Positions 17,930-25,884 of a stretch of DNA of 64,000 nucleotides are shown in pieces. A program made the translations under genes and the position numbers. The first letter of the stretch is position 1. The number at the start of each line of letters is the position of its first letter. This stretch comes from Chloroflexus aurantiacus J-10-fl (lineage in GTDB: Bacteria > Chloroflexota > Chloroflexia > Chloroflexales > Chloroflexaceae): contig NC_010175.1 in NCBI RefSeq assembly GCF_000018865.1, forward strand, positions 4,960,001-5,024,000. The letters are read 5' to 3'. The notes beneath the pieces were generated by a model. The model was not told where the DNA came from and ran no database searches. It was given only the letters and a program-made list of their open reading frames with translations.

Positions 17930-18478
17930 ATGAAACAGCGCGAACTCATCCGCATCAGTAAGTTTCTCAGCCTGGTGCTGCGCCACCGTCCTGAACAGAT
18001 CGGCTTAAGCCTCGATCAACACGGCTGGGCAGAGGTTGATGAACTGATCCGGTGCGCCAATCGCCACGGCTTGCCGTTGAGTCGGGCGCAGCTTGAACAG
18101 GTAGTTGCCGAAAACGACAAACAGCGCTTTGCCTTCAGTGCCGACGGTCGGCGGATTCGGGCAAATCAAGGCCATTCGCTACCGGTTGATCTACAACTGA
18201 CACCGGCACAACCGCCGCCTGTGCTCTACCACGGTACGGCGGAGCGCTTCGTGGAATCGATCAAGCGTGATGGGTTACTCCCCGGCAAGCGGCAGTATGT
18301 ACATCTTTCCCAAGACGAAACAACAGCGCTTACCGTCGGGCAACGCCACGGTCGACCAGTTGTGTTGACGGTGCATGCCGCAGCGATGACGGCTGCCGGT
18401 TATGTGTTTTACGTATCGGCAAATGGGGTATGGCTGACGAAGCAGGTGCCGGCAAGGTTTATTGAGTTTCCGGCATGA
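17930..18478 (+). CDS. kptA: RNA 2'-phosphotransferase (Tpt1/KptA family)
   Basis: 182 residues from the ATG at 17930; upstream in-frame codons belong to repeat-like DNA and are excluded. The family transfers an internal RNA 2'-phosphate to NAD+, giving ADP-ribose 1'',2''-cyclic phosphate; in eukaryotes it finishes tRNA splicing, and the bacterial substrate is unsettled. N-terminal winged-helix lobe: ISKFLSLVLRHRPEQIGL, the start of the conserved motif with the Arg-His-Arg core, then HGWAEVDELI. C-terminal ADP-ribosyl lobe: VLYHGTAERFVESIKRDGL, then YVHLSQD and a GRPVVLTVHAAAM segment. Full length. No RtcB or tRNA ligase gene nearby. Confidence 0.93.
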   Translation: MKQRELIRISKFLSLVLRHRPEQIGLSLDQHGWAEVDELIRCANRHGLPLSRAQLEQVVAENDKQRFAFSADGRRIRANQGHSLPVDLQLTPAQPPPVLYHGTAERFVESIKRDGLLPGKRQYVHLSQDETTALTVGQRHGRPVVLTVHAAAMTAAGYVFYVSANGVWLTKQVPARFIEFPA

Positions 18479-18591
18479 TGGACGGGGTATCATCTGTACC
18501 GGCAGCGACACACGACCTGTGGAACGGGCTTTCGTTCCGCCTCGTCAATCGCCTGTACCACCGTTACATAACAGGAGTTGAAGAGAAGCAT

Positions 18592-18617
18592 GTGGGCAGG
18601 CTTCCAGCCTGCCCCAC
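18592..18617. repeat. GGGCAGGCT-type hairpin and flanking dispersed repeat
   Basis: GTGGGCAGGCT, loop TCC, AGCCTGCCCCAC (one bulged base). A CTCTGTGTACTCCGTGCCTC-type copy of the CACAGAGGCACAGAG dispersed repeat follows at 18682-18710 in reverse orientation. Confidence 0.6.
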
Positions 18618-18727
18618 GATCATTGACGATGACCACCTCTTGCCCAGAGAGGATCATTTTTCTCCCGTAGCAACACCATCACCCTCTGTGTACTCCGTGC
18701 CTCTGTGGTGAACACTGTCCCCGTGTA

Positions 18728-19813
18728 CTACACCGAGCGCTCAAGCACAAAGTGGGCAATGTCGATCAACGCCTGGCGAGCCGGGCTGGATGGGAACCGC
18801 TCAAGGTGACTTACCGCCTGGTCGATATAGCGAGCCGCCTCGGTCTGGGCCGCAGCCACCCCACCAGCATTGATCACTTCACGGATCACCTCGGCCACCA
18901 ACGTATCGGATGGTGGAGTGTGCAAAAGCACATCGCGTAAGACCTGACTCGGTGATGCAGCAGTGGCATAGATAAGCGGCAACGTAATCGTACCCTGACG
19001 TAAATCGTTCCCGGCAGGCTTCCCAAGGGTGCGCTCATCACCGATAAAATCGAGGACATCATCGATGATCTGGAAGGCCATACCCAGATCGTACCCGTAG
19101 CTCCCCAGCGCAGCAATCTCTTCATCGCTGCCGCCACCGGCAACCATACCGGCCTTGCAGGCGGCCTCGAAGAGCACTGCCGTCTTGGCCCCGGTTTTGT
19201 AGAGATACTGGCGCAAGGCTTTATCAAAAGGCTCGGCAACCGTGACCGGACTGAGTTCACCCTCACAGATCGTCTGGACAGCCTCGGCATAGAAGGTAAT
19301 AATCCGTGGATCAGGGCTACGGGCCATCTCGGCGGCGGCAAGAGCAAAAAAGTAATCGCCTACCATCAGTGCCACGTCGTTGTCCCAACGCGCATGCACC
19401 GTGATCTGCCCACGCCGACGATTAGCCTGGTCAACCAGATCGTCATGCACAAGTGAGGCAGCGTGAATCAGTTCAGCCGCCGCTGCCGGATGGATCACCC
19501 GTTCAAGCTGATAGTGCCCGAGGCGTGCGGCCAGCACAGCCAGGGCAGCACGCAGTCGCTTACCACCGGAGCGCACCGTATGCATACCGGCGGCACTGAT
19601 AACCGCAACACGGGACTGCGTACATTCCAGCAGACGTTGCTCGATAGCACCGAGATCGGCCAGAATGTCGGCCCGGTGGAAGATACCGGCTAGCCCACCA
19701 GCAGTCTGGGGTGGCAGTTCACCAACAAGGCGATGACTCGATGGCAGCGATGTACGAGCCTCTGGTACCGTGAATGAACCTGACGGATTGAATGGTAACT
19801 GGTAGCCGGCCAT
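18728..19813 (-). CDS. long-chain polyprenyl diphosphate synthase
   Basis: 361 residues. Adds isopentenyl units to an allylic diphosphate to make the side chain of menaquinone or a lipid carrier; cytosolic. An unusual N-terminal extension of about 45 residues precedes the fold. SGGKRLRAAL at about 82-91 binds IPP. The first Asp motif is HDDLVDQ (Asp124, Asp125, Asp128) and the second QIIDDVLDF (Asp251, Asp252, Asp255). Small residues before the first motif (IHAASLVHDD) suggest a long-chain (C30 or more) rather than farnesyl product; this is inference. Start ATG follows AAGGAACAGCCGC. It has a consensus promoter and two palindromic operator candidates in a leader of about 120 nt. Single gene. 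Confidence 0.9.
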   Translation of the reverse strand: MAGYQLPFNPSGSFTVPEARTSLPSSHRLVGELPPQTAGGLAGIFHRADILADLGAIEQRLLECTQSRVAVISAAGMHTVRSGGKRLRAALAVLAARLGHYQLERVIHPAAAAELIHAASLVHDDLVDQANRRRGQITVHARWDNDVALMVGDYFFALAAAEMARSPDPRIITFYAEAVQTICEGELSPVTVAEPFDKALRQYLYKTGAKTAVLFEAACKAGMVAGGGSDEEIAALGSYGYDLGMAFQIIDDVLDFIGDERTLGKPAGNDLRQGTITLPLIYATAASPSQVLRDVLLHTPPSDTLVAEVIREVINAGGVAAAQTEAARYIDQAVSHLERFPSSPARQALIDIAHFVLERSV

Positions 19814-19901
19814 GCGGCTGTTCCTTCCTAGGATCGCCGAGCCGGTCTGGCGCCGGAGGCGACGACGATCCGGCGATTGTGGTGACTAACGCCAGATACA
19901 T

Positions 19902-19936
19902 GGTGAGATATTCTCACCTTGTGATATTCACCACAA
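19902..19936 (-). promoter_or_regulatory. tandem palindromic operator candidates in the prenyl synthase leader
   Basis: 19902-19918 is a perfect 7-bp-arm palindrome, GGTGAGA TAT TCTCACC. Directly next to it, 19919-19936 reads TTGTGATATTCACCACAA, a related imperfect palindrome sharing the GTGA/ATATTC core. Together they cover about +1 to +34 of the transcript predicted from the promoter at 19942-19969, a position typical of repressor binding. The cognate regulator is unknown. Confidence 0.55.
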
Positions 19937-19941
19937 TCTGA

Positions 19942-19969
19942 ACTATATCATATTCATCGCGGCTGTCAA
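19942..19969 (-). promoter_or_regulatory. promoter for the prenyl synthase gene
   Basis: On the minus strand, TTGACA (perfect -35), a 16-nt spacer, then TATAGT. Predicted start of transcription near 19935, inside the palindromes. Confidence 0.65.
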
Positions 19970-20236
19970 GCGAGACGTTGTCAATATAACTGTACCATAA
20001 GTTTCGTTCCTTCGGGGGCATTGCCCAGGTTGTCGCGTTTAAAACAGAATGCTACGAAGCAAAAGCAAGCGATCAGCGGCGAATAAAGGCAGGAACTACT
20101 AACAACTACTACAGCTATGCAGACGAGGTATACCCTCATTGCGTCAACGCTCACGAGCGGACAAGGGATCAGTGTATAATAAGAATCGGTAATCTTCGCA
20201 CATCACCGCATTGATAGGCATCCAAATTGACGTGGT
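19970..20236. other. spacer before the sigma factor gene
   Basis: No gene and no strong hairpin. With the prenyl synthase leader this makes a gene-free stretch of about 420 bp between divergent genes. A TATAAT box is at 20175-20180. Confidence 0.5.
20175..20180 (+). promoter_or_regulatory. -10 box upstream of the ECF sigma gene
   Basis: TATAAT within AGTGTATAATAAG, about 90 nt before the likely sigma start. No -35 at normal spacing. Confidence 0.35.
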
Positions 20237-20263
20237 GTGCGTATATTTCATGTGAGGTTGGCT

Positions 20264-20863
20264 GTGGCCCAACCGATTGATGCAGCGCATCTGTCACGAT
20301 TAAGTGATGAATCTCTGATGGAGCTGGTTGCTGCCGGTGATAGTACAGCGCTCGCTCACCTGTACGACCGCCATTCGCGGGCAGTGTATGGTCTGGCCCT
20401 GAGAATGCTGGCCACCGCTGAAGCGGCTGAAGAGGTTGTACAGGAGACGTTCTGGCGTGTCTGGAAACGAGCGGCCACCTTTCAACGCAACAGTGCGTTT
20501 TTGCCGTGGATGTTCGGTATTGCCCGTAACCTGTGCATTGATGAATTGCGTCGACGTCAGGCCCGACCGGTGGCTGCCAGTAACAATGAAGATATTTTGA
20601 CAACGCTTACTGACCAGCAACAGAACGTTGAGCAATCAACCATTGAAACCGAACGTCGGCGGCTGATCACCAGCGCTCTGGCCGATTTACCGACCGACCA
20701 GCGTGAAGTTATTGAGCTGGCCTATTTTGGTGGCTTATCGCAGCGAGAAATCGCCGAGTATTTACAGAGTCCGCTTGGCACAATTAAGACGAGAATTCGT
20801 TTAGGTTTACAGAAGTTGAAACAGACCTTGCTTCACTACGGCATCGATGCAAACGACCACTAG
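20264..20863 (+). CDS. ECF sigma factor, SigK-like
   Basis: 199 residues from GTG 20264, 6-7 nt after GAGG; GTG 20237 would add nine residues without a ribosome site. Directs RNA polymerase to stress or envelope promoters. Sigma region 2: LYDRHSRAVYGLALRMLATA, then AEEVVQETFWRVWKRA and LPWMFGIARNLCIDELRRRQ. Region 4: LPTDQREVIELAYFGGLSQR and LGTIKTRIRLGLQKL, a helix-turn-helix that reads the -35. A linker of about 40 residues lies between. The next gene, 12 nt on, is its RskA-type anti-sigma factor, so the pair is presumably co-expressed with activity held by the membrane partner. The signal is unknown. Confidence 0.92.
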   Translation: MAQPIDAAHLSRLSDESLMELVAAGDSTALAHLYDRHSRAVYGLALRMLATAEAAEEVVQETFWRVWKRAATFQRNSAFLPWMFGIARNLCIDELRRRQARPVAASNNEDILTTLTDQQQNVEQSTIETERRRLITSALADLPTDQREVIELAYFGGLSQREIAEYLQSPLGTIKTRIRLGLQKLKQTLLHYGIDANDH

Positions 20864-20875
20864 AAGAGTAGCTGC

Positions 20876-21760
20876 ATGCACGACTCTGACCGCGAACATG
20901 AACAATCTCTCCTCGCCGCAGCCGCGCTCGGCAGCCTCGATCCCACCGATCTGGCAGCGTTCGAGCAGGTGCTGGCCAGCTCACCCGCTGCCCGATCTGA
21001 ATTCGAGCAGTTGCGCGAGGTAGTTGCTTTGTTGCCTTATGCAGCACCACCGGTTACGCCACCGGACCATGTCCGCACCCGCCTGATGGAGCGTATCGCC
21101 GCCGACCAGGCTGCACAGGCGCCGCCGCGACAGACACGGTCTTCGCGCCGCATTAGCACCGGCTGGGTAACACCACTGATACTGGTTGGTCTAACCCTGG
21201 TGATTACGTTGCTGGGCAGTCTGACGTTGTCATTACAACAACAGGTGATAGCCTTAAACGAGACAAATCAGCAACTACTGGCTGCGGTGAATAACCTCCA
21301 GGCAGCGGTGAATGCCAGCGAAGAACGACAATCTCAAATGACGGCACAACTGGCAACTTACGAGCAGCAGTTGGCACGTTTGAACGATCAGGTTGCCCAG
21401 GAGCGCTTATTGGTTTCGTTCGTGAGCGCACCTGGGGTGGCGACCCGTGAGCTGCTGCCAACACGGGCCGACGTTACGGCTCGCGGTGAGATGTACATGT
21501 ATCCAGGTGAAACGCAGGCGGTGGTTGTGTTCAGCGGATTGCCGGCGCTCGAACCAGATCGGGTCTACCGCTTCTGGCTCAGTGATGGCACACAACGCAT
21601 TGCTGCCGGCTCGTTTCAAGTCGATGCCACCGGTCTGGCGACGTTGATGGTTACGGCACCGCGCGAGGTGAATGCTTACACCGAAGTGATGTTGACGGTA
21701 GAGCCTGCTACCGGTACTGCACCGGGTGATGTCGAGGTTATTCTCACCGGGACGTTGTGA
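20876..21760 (+). CDS. RskA-family anti-sigma factor
   Basis: 294 residues. The N-terminal cytosolic anti-sigma domain (LLAAAALGSLDPTDLAAFEQ, about residues 10-75) lacks a zinc His/Cys motif, as in RskA. One membrane helix follows at about 100-120 (TPLILVGLTLVITLLGSLTL), then a coiled coil of about 50 residues (ALNETNQQLLAAVNNLQAAV region), then the extracytoplasmic RskA beta domain (GEMYMYPGETQAVVVFSGLP, then VYRFWLSDGTQRIAAGSFQV). RskA proteins hold their sigma factor and release it through regulated proteolysis. The gene is 12 nt behind the sigma gene and is followed by a clear terminator, so the two form a complete operon. Confidence 0.9.
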   Translation: MHDSDREHEQSLLAAAALGSLDPTDLAAFEQVLASSPAARSEFEQLREVVALLPYAAPPVTPPDHVRTRLMERIAADQAAQAPPRQTRSSRRISTGWVTPLILVGLTLVITLLGSLTLSLQQQVIALNETNQQLLAAVNNLQAAVNASEERQSQMTAQLATYEQQLARLNDQVAQERLLVSFVSAPGVATRELLPTRADVTARGEMYMYPGETQAVVVFSGLPALEPDRVYRFWLSDGTQRIAAGSFQVDATGLATLMVTAPREVNAYTEVMLTVEPATGTAPGDVEVILTGTL

Positions 21761-21807
21761 TGGTGGCAGGAACGGGCGCTTTCAGATAAACACGTTCATC
21801 CTCTGGG

Positions 21808-21834
21808 AACGCGAGCATCAGGCTCGCGTTTTGG
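21808..21834 (+). terminator. terminator of the sigma/anti-sigma operon
   Basis: AACGCGAGC, 5-nt loop ATCAG, GCTCGCGTT, then TTGGTTT; a 9-bp perfect stem 48 nt after the anti-sigma stop codon. Confidence 0.7.
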
Positions 21835-22008
21835 TTTATAACCAGGATGTGATGTTTTCAAAAAACATCTACTAAAAGTTAGCTCATTCACTCCCGACAG
21901 ACTCTATGAATGTGGCGAGCATCCACAGCATCCCCGTAACCAGCAGGGTCAACGGCGTACCACGTGCCGGATCGTGAGTACGGCTGCTGCGGCAGCATGG
22001 CTGCCGCA

Positions 22009-23671
22009 CTGGAGTTTGGCTGTTTCGTGGACGCAGGAGGGATGACGAGAGTCGGGAGCAGATGCTGGTGACTCTCGGTTGCGTGCTGATGGATGGGTCA
22101 TTTGGGGGGTAGAAGGCCGCTAGACCCCCCTACGCCCTGGCCGCCGCGCGTGCGGCGTTGGTCAGGGCGATGATCGTGTGCTCTTTGTTCAGCCAATCGT
22201 CCGTGGACGTCGTCCAAAGCGACCGACATGCCGCCGTGCCCCACAGGGCGGCCCGGTCGCTGCGCCACAACGTGGTGAACCGCCACCGCTGTGCGCCCCG
22301 CCACCAGCGTTCTGGTCGGGTGGGACCACGGATCCATCCCCACGCACGGTAGCCGGCCAGCACCAGCACTGCGTAGACCCAGCCACGCCACGGCCCACTG
22401 ACCACCGCTGACCGCTTGTTCCAGCACTGGTTCTGACCGACCCCAACGCCGGCGTTCAGCTCGCGATGAGCGACCTCCCGTTCCCAGCGTTGCCAGACCC
22501 AGGCCAGGATCTGCCCGACGGACAGGGGTACCACCCAGTCCGTGTCCGTTTGCACCGCCGTGACCAGCGAGCAGGCCGGCTCACGCCGTCCCAGGCGCGG
22601 ACGGCGCTTCCCTCGCTGCCAGGTCGCACCACCAACCACGATCAGGACGACCGCGTGGTCAGGCACCCCGTCGCACAGGTATGGCCCGTGGACCTGATAG
22701 CGCATCGCAATCCGTCGCCCCCGCACCAGCACCCGTTTCCGCCGGAACAGCTCCTGCTTGGTGAGCCAGCTCGCGGGCTGCGGAGCACGCTTCCCGTATC
22801 GCCGCGGCCGACCGCGGCCCGTCGGCGGCGGCGGCAGCAGCGACCGACAGCGATTGCGGGCCGTGCGCACGATCAGTGCCACCTGCGCCGGCACCCCGCG
22901 CCACATCCCCACGGTGGCACACGCGCCATCAGCCAGCACCACCACCCACTGCGCAGCGCGGCCGGCCGCCGTGAGCTGCTGCCGCACCCACCTGATGCAC
23001 GCCAATCCACCCTCCCATTCGTTCGCCGATGGCACGTCTGCCGGCGCGGCCTTGGGCGGAAACGCCGGCAGGAAGCGCAGGGGGATCGCCCGGGTAAACC
23101 CCTTCACCCGTGGTGGCAGCCAGGCGCAGTGGACAAACCGTTGGGCACGATGGATACCGCGCGTGACCACGGCCGTGCGGAGTGCGTGCAACCAACTTGT
23201 GCCGGGAAGGGTCAGGCTGCTCCGTGGAATCTGCGTGCTATCGATCCCGATCACATACGGATCGTGCTTGGAACACCGCTTCAGTGTCTCGCGGCAGAGA
23301 CACGCGGTCAGGGTCGCTTCGTCAAACCGTGACCGACTGAACAGGCGGTAGAACGCCGTCCCGTCCGTGTCGTGCATGCCGAGTGCCAGCAGCACCTGGG
23401 TGACGGTGTGTCTGGCAAACGCAAACAGCTCGCCAACCAGCAGCGCCACGGCCCGCCGGAAGGTCCGCTCCTGACGAAACGCCGGGCGGTGGGCCGTGAT
23501 AATCTGCATCAGGGTGGCGAGTAACATCGAGACAGGGGCCTGAGGGGGAGGGGCCTGCTTCCTGGGCATGGGTGCCTCCTGGCTGCTCGTCGTGGTCATA
23601 ACCGTATAGGATACCATATACCATGCTGGTACCCGCATGGCACGTCCCTCCCAGAAAGGGCCAAAGTCCAG
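22009..23671 (-). mobile_element. 1,663-bp insertion sequence with imperfect inverted repeats
   Basis: The left end begins CTGGAGTTTGGCTGTTTCGT; the right end, read inward on the minus strand, begins CTGGACTTTGGCCCTTTCTG, with 19 of the first 25 positions matching. Exactly outside both ends lies the same 21-bp sequence (21988-22008 and 23672-23692), the GCGGCAGC-ATG-GCTGCCGC palindrome plus TGC/GCA-type edges. Removing the element and one copy restores a continuous 286-type repeat unit. It encodes a single DDE transposase. The long palindromic duplication may reflect target choice, and the family assignment (IS4/IS701-like DDE) is tentative. Confidence 0.85.
22130..23569 (-). CDS. DDE transposase
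   Basis: 479 residues from the ATG at 23569, which follows CAGGAGG at 5-6 nt; the longer frame upstream (MECGSHAAAL...) only translates the IS end and the palindrome. Catalyses cut-and-paste transposition of the surrounding element. Acidic triad candidates: Asp110 in YVIGIDSTQIP, Asp214 in WVVVLADGACAT, and Glu365 in RWEREVAHRELNAGVG. The basic, Arg-rich RNRCRSLLPPPP and GRGRPRRYGKR segments between the second Asp and the Glu fit the beta-strand insertion of IS4-superfamily enzymes. Full length and uninterrupted, so possibly active. The end LNKEHTIIALTNAARAAARA is small-residue-rich. Confidence 0.88.
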   Translation of the reverse strand: MPRKQAPPPQAPVSMLLATLMQIITAHRPAFRQERTFRRAVALLVGELFAFARHTVTQVLLALGMHDTDGTAFYRLFSRSRFDEATLTACLCRETLKRCSKHDPYVIGIDSTQIPRSSLTLPGTSWLHALRTAVVTRGIHRAQRFVHCAWLPPRVKGFTRAIPLRFLPAFPPKAAPADVPSANEWEGGLACIRWVRQQLTAAGRAAQWVVVLADGACATVGMWRGVPAQVALIVRTARNRCRSLLPPPPTGRGRPRRYGKRAPQPASWLTKQELFRRKRVLVRGRRIAMRYQVHGPYLCDGVPDHAVVLIVVGGATWQRGKRRPRLGRREPACSLVTAVQTDTDWVVPLSVGQILAWVWQRWEREVAHRELNAGVGVGQNQCWNKRSAVVSGPWRGWVYAVLVLAGYRAWGWIRGPTRPERWWRGAQRWRFTTLWRSDRAALWGTAACRSLWTTSTDDWLNKEHTIIALTNAARAAARA

Positions 23672-25717
23672 TGCGGCAGCATGGCTGCCGCACTCCAAAC
23701 GCTACGGCACGCGCATGACAAGCGGGTAAAGCAACCGATCCGGCGGGTGATTTGCATCGGAGATGGTCACCGGCGCTGCTCGCCGCCATACCGGCGTGCC
23801 GTGAGCGGGATGAGCTGTCGTTGGCGATTGGCAAATGTTCATGCGCCTCGGCAACCGTCTGGTAGCACAACGGCACAGCTTTTGTGCAATAAGGTCTATG
23901 AAGTTAGCTCATTCATTCCCGACAGACTCTATGAATGTGACGAGCATCCACAGCATCCCCGTGGTCAGCAGGGTCAACGGCGTACCACGTGCCGGATCGT
24001 GAGCACGGCTGCTGCGGCAGCATGGCTGCCGCACTCCACACCGCGCCACACGCGCATGCCGCGCGGGCAAGGCAACCAATCCAAAAAGTGATGGCGCTAG
24101 AGATGAGCAGTAGCTCTCCTCGCTGTCATACCGACAGCCTGGGAGCAGGATATGCCGGCGTTGGCGATTGGTAAGCGTTCATGCGCCTGTGCGATAGTCG
24201 GGTAACACGACCGCACAGCTTTTATGAGATAAGTTCTAGCATCCCCGTGGTCAGCAGGGTCAACGGCGTACCACGTGCCGGATCGTGAGCACGGCTGCTG
24301 CGGCAGCATGGCTGCCGCACTCCACACCGCGCCACACGCGCATGCCGCGCGGACAAGGCAACCAATCCAAAAAGTGATGGCGCTAGAGATGGGCAGTAGC
24401 CCTCCTCGCTGTCATACCGGCAGCCTGGGAGCAGGATATGCCGGCGTTGGCGATTGGTAAGCGTTCATGCACCTGTGCGATAGTCGGGTAACACGACCGC
24501 ACAGCTTTTATGAGATAAGTTCTAGCATCCCCGTAACCAGCAGGGTCAACGGCGTACCACGTGCCGGATCGTGAGCACGGCTGCTGCGGCAGCATGGCTG
24601 CCGCACTCCACACCGCGCCACACGCGCATGCCGCGCGGGCAAGGCAACCAATCCAAAAAGTGATGGCGCTAGAGATGGGCAGTAGCCCTCCTCGCTGTCA
24701 TACCGGCAGCCTGGGAGCAGGATATGCCGGCGTTGGCGATTGGTAAGCGTTCATGCACCTGTGCGATAGTCGGGTAACACGACCGCACAGCTTTTATGAG
24801 ATAAGTTCTAGCATCCCCGTAACCAGCAGGGTCAACGGCGTACCACGTGCCGGATCGTGAGCACGGCTGCTGCGGCAGCATGGCTGCCGCACTCCACACC
24901 GCGCCACACGCGCATGCCGCGCGGGCAAGGCAACCAATCCAAAAAGTGATGGCGCTAGAGATGAGCAGTAGCTCTCCTCGCTGTCATACCGGCAGCCTGG
25001 GAGCAGGATATGCCGGCGTTGGCGATTGGTAAGCGTTCATGCGCCTGTGCGATAGTCGGGTAACACGACCGCACAGCTTTTATGAGATAAGTTCTAGCAT
25101 CCCCGTAACCAGCAGGGTCAACGGCGTACCACGTGCCGGATCGTGAGCACGGCTGCTGCGGCAGCATGGCTGCCGCACTCCACACCGCGCCACACGCGCA
25201 TGCCGCGCGGACAAGGCAACCAATCCAAAAAGTGATGGCGCTAGAGATGGGCAGTAGCCCTCCTCGCTGTCATACCGGCAGCCTGGGAGCAGGATATGCC
25301 GGCGTTGGCGATTGGTAAGCGTTCATGCACCTGTGCGATAGTCGGGTAACACGACCGCACAGCTTTTATGAGATAAGTTCTAGCATCCCCGTAACCAGCA
25401 GGGTCAACGGCGTACCACGTGCCGGATCGTGAGCACGGCTGCTGCGGCAGCATGGCTGCCGCACTCCACACCGCGCCACACGCGCATGCCGCGCGGGCAA
25501 GGCAACCAATCCAAAAAGTGATGGCGCTAGAGATGGGCGATAGCCCTCCTCGCTGTCATACCGGCAGCCTGGGAGCAGGATATGCTGGCGTTGGCGATTG
25601 GTAAGCGTTCATACGCCTGAGCGATAGTCGGGTAACACGACCGTACAGCTTTTATGAGATAAGTTCTCGATGAACCGCTAACAACTCCAGCATTGCTGCC
25701 GGGCAAAATATGACATC

Positions 25718-25745
25718 AAAAAACCCACCTCTGGCGAAGTGGGTT
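25718..25745 (-). terminator. terminator of the tRNA-Arg gene
   Basis: On the minus strand, just after the tRNA: ACCCAC, 10-nt loop, GTGGGT, then a run of T. A compact Rho-independent terminator only a few bases beyond the CCA end. Confidence 0.8.
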
Positions 25746-25751
25746 GCTGAA

Positions 25752-25828
<77 letters not shown>

Positions 25829-25884
25829 GTTTCGGTGTAGAGTATACATGATCAGCAATGAACTGTCAATGCGAGGAGGCAGGT

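Larger units (their letters stand above)
21864..25667. repeat. tandem array of a 286-bp unit, first copy split by an IS
   Basis: Six near-identical 286-bp units start at 23953, 24239, 24525, 24811, 25097 and 25383 (each begins GCATCCCCGT). A more diverged unit at 21928-23952 is split by the insertion sequence. A leader of about 55-60 bp (GTTAGCTCATTCA(C/T)TCCCGA onward) precedes the diverged unit (from about 21880) and the first near-identical unit (23900-23952) but is absent between units 2-6. Each unit holds the GTGCGGCAGC/GCTGCCGCAC palindrome and a CGCGCATGCCGCGCGG segment. The repeated 61- and 76-residue ORFs have no ribosome site or protein-like composition. Degenerate relatives occur at about 5190-6115 and 62780-62960. 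Confidence 0.9.

Noticed and set aside
18475-18711. 78-residue plus-strand ORF after kptA
   Set aside because: Runs through a palindrome and a dispersed repeat, and has no family resemblance.
22466-23351. 288- and 197-residue plus-strand ORFs across the IS
   Set aside because: Antisense to the DDE transposase; the long open frames result from its high GC codon bias.
23989-25604. Serial 61-residue (plus) and 76-residue (minus) ORFs repeating every 286 bp
   Set aside because: They follow the repeat period exactly, lack ribosome sites, and overlap each other on both strands around the palindrome; changes between units do not look protein-selected.
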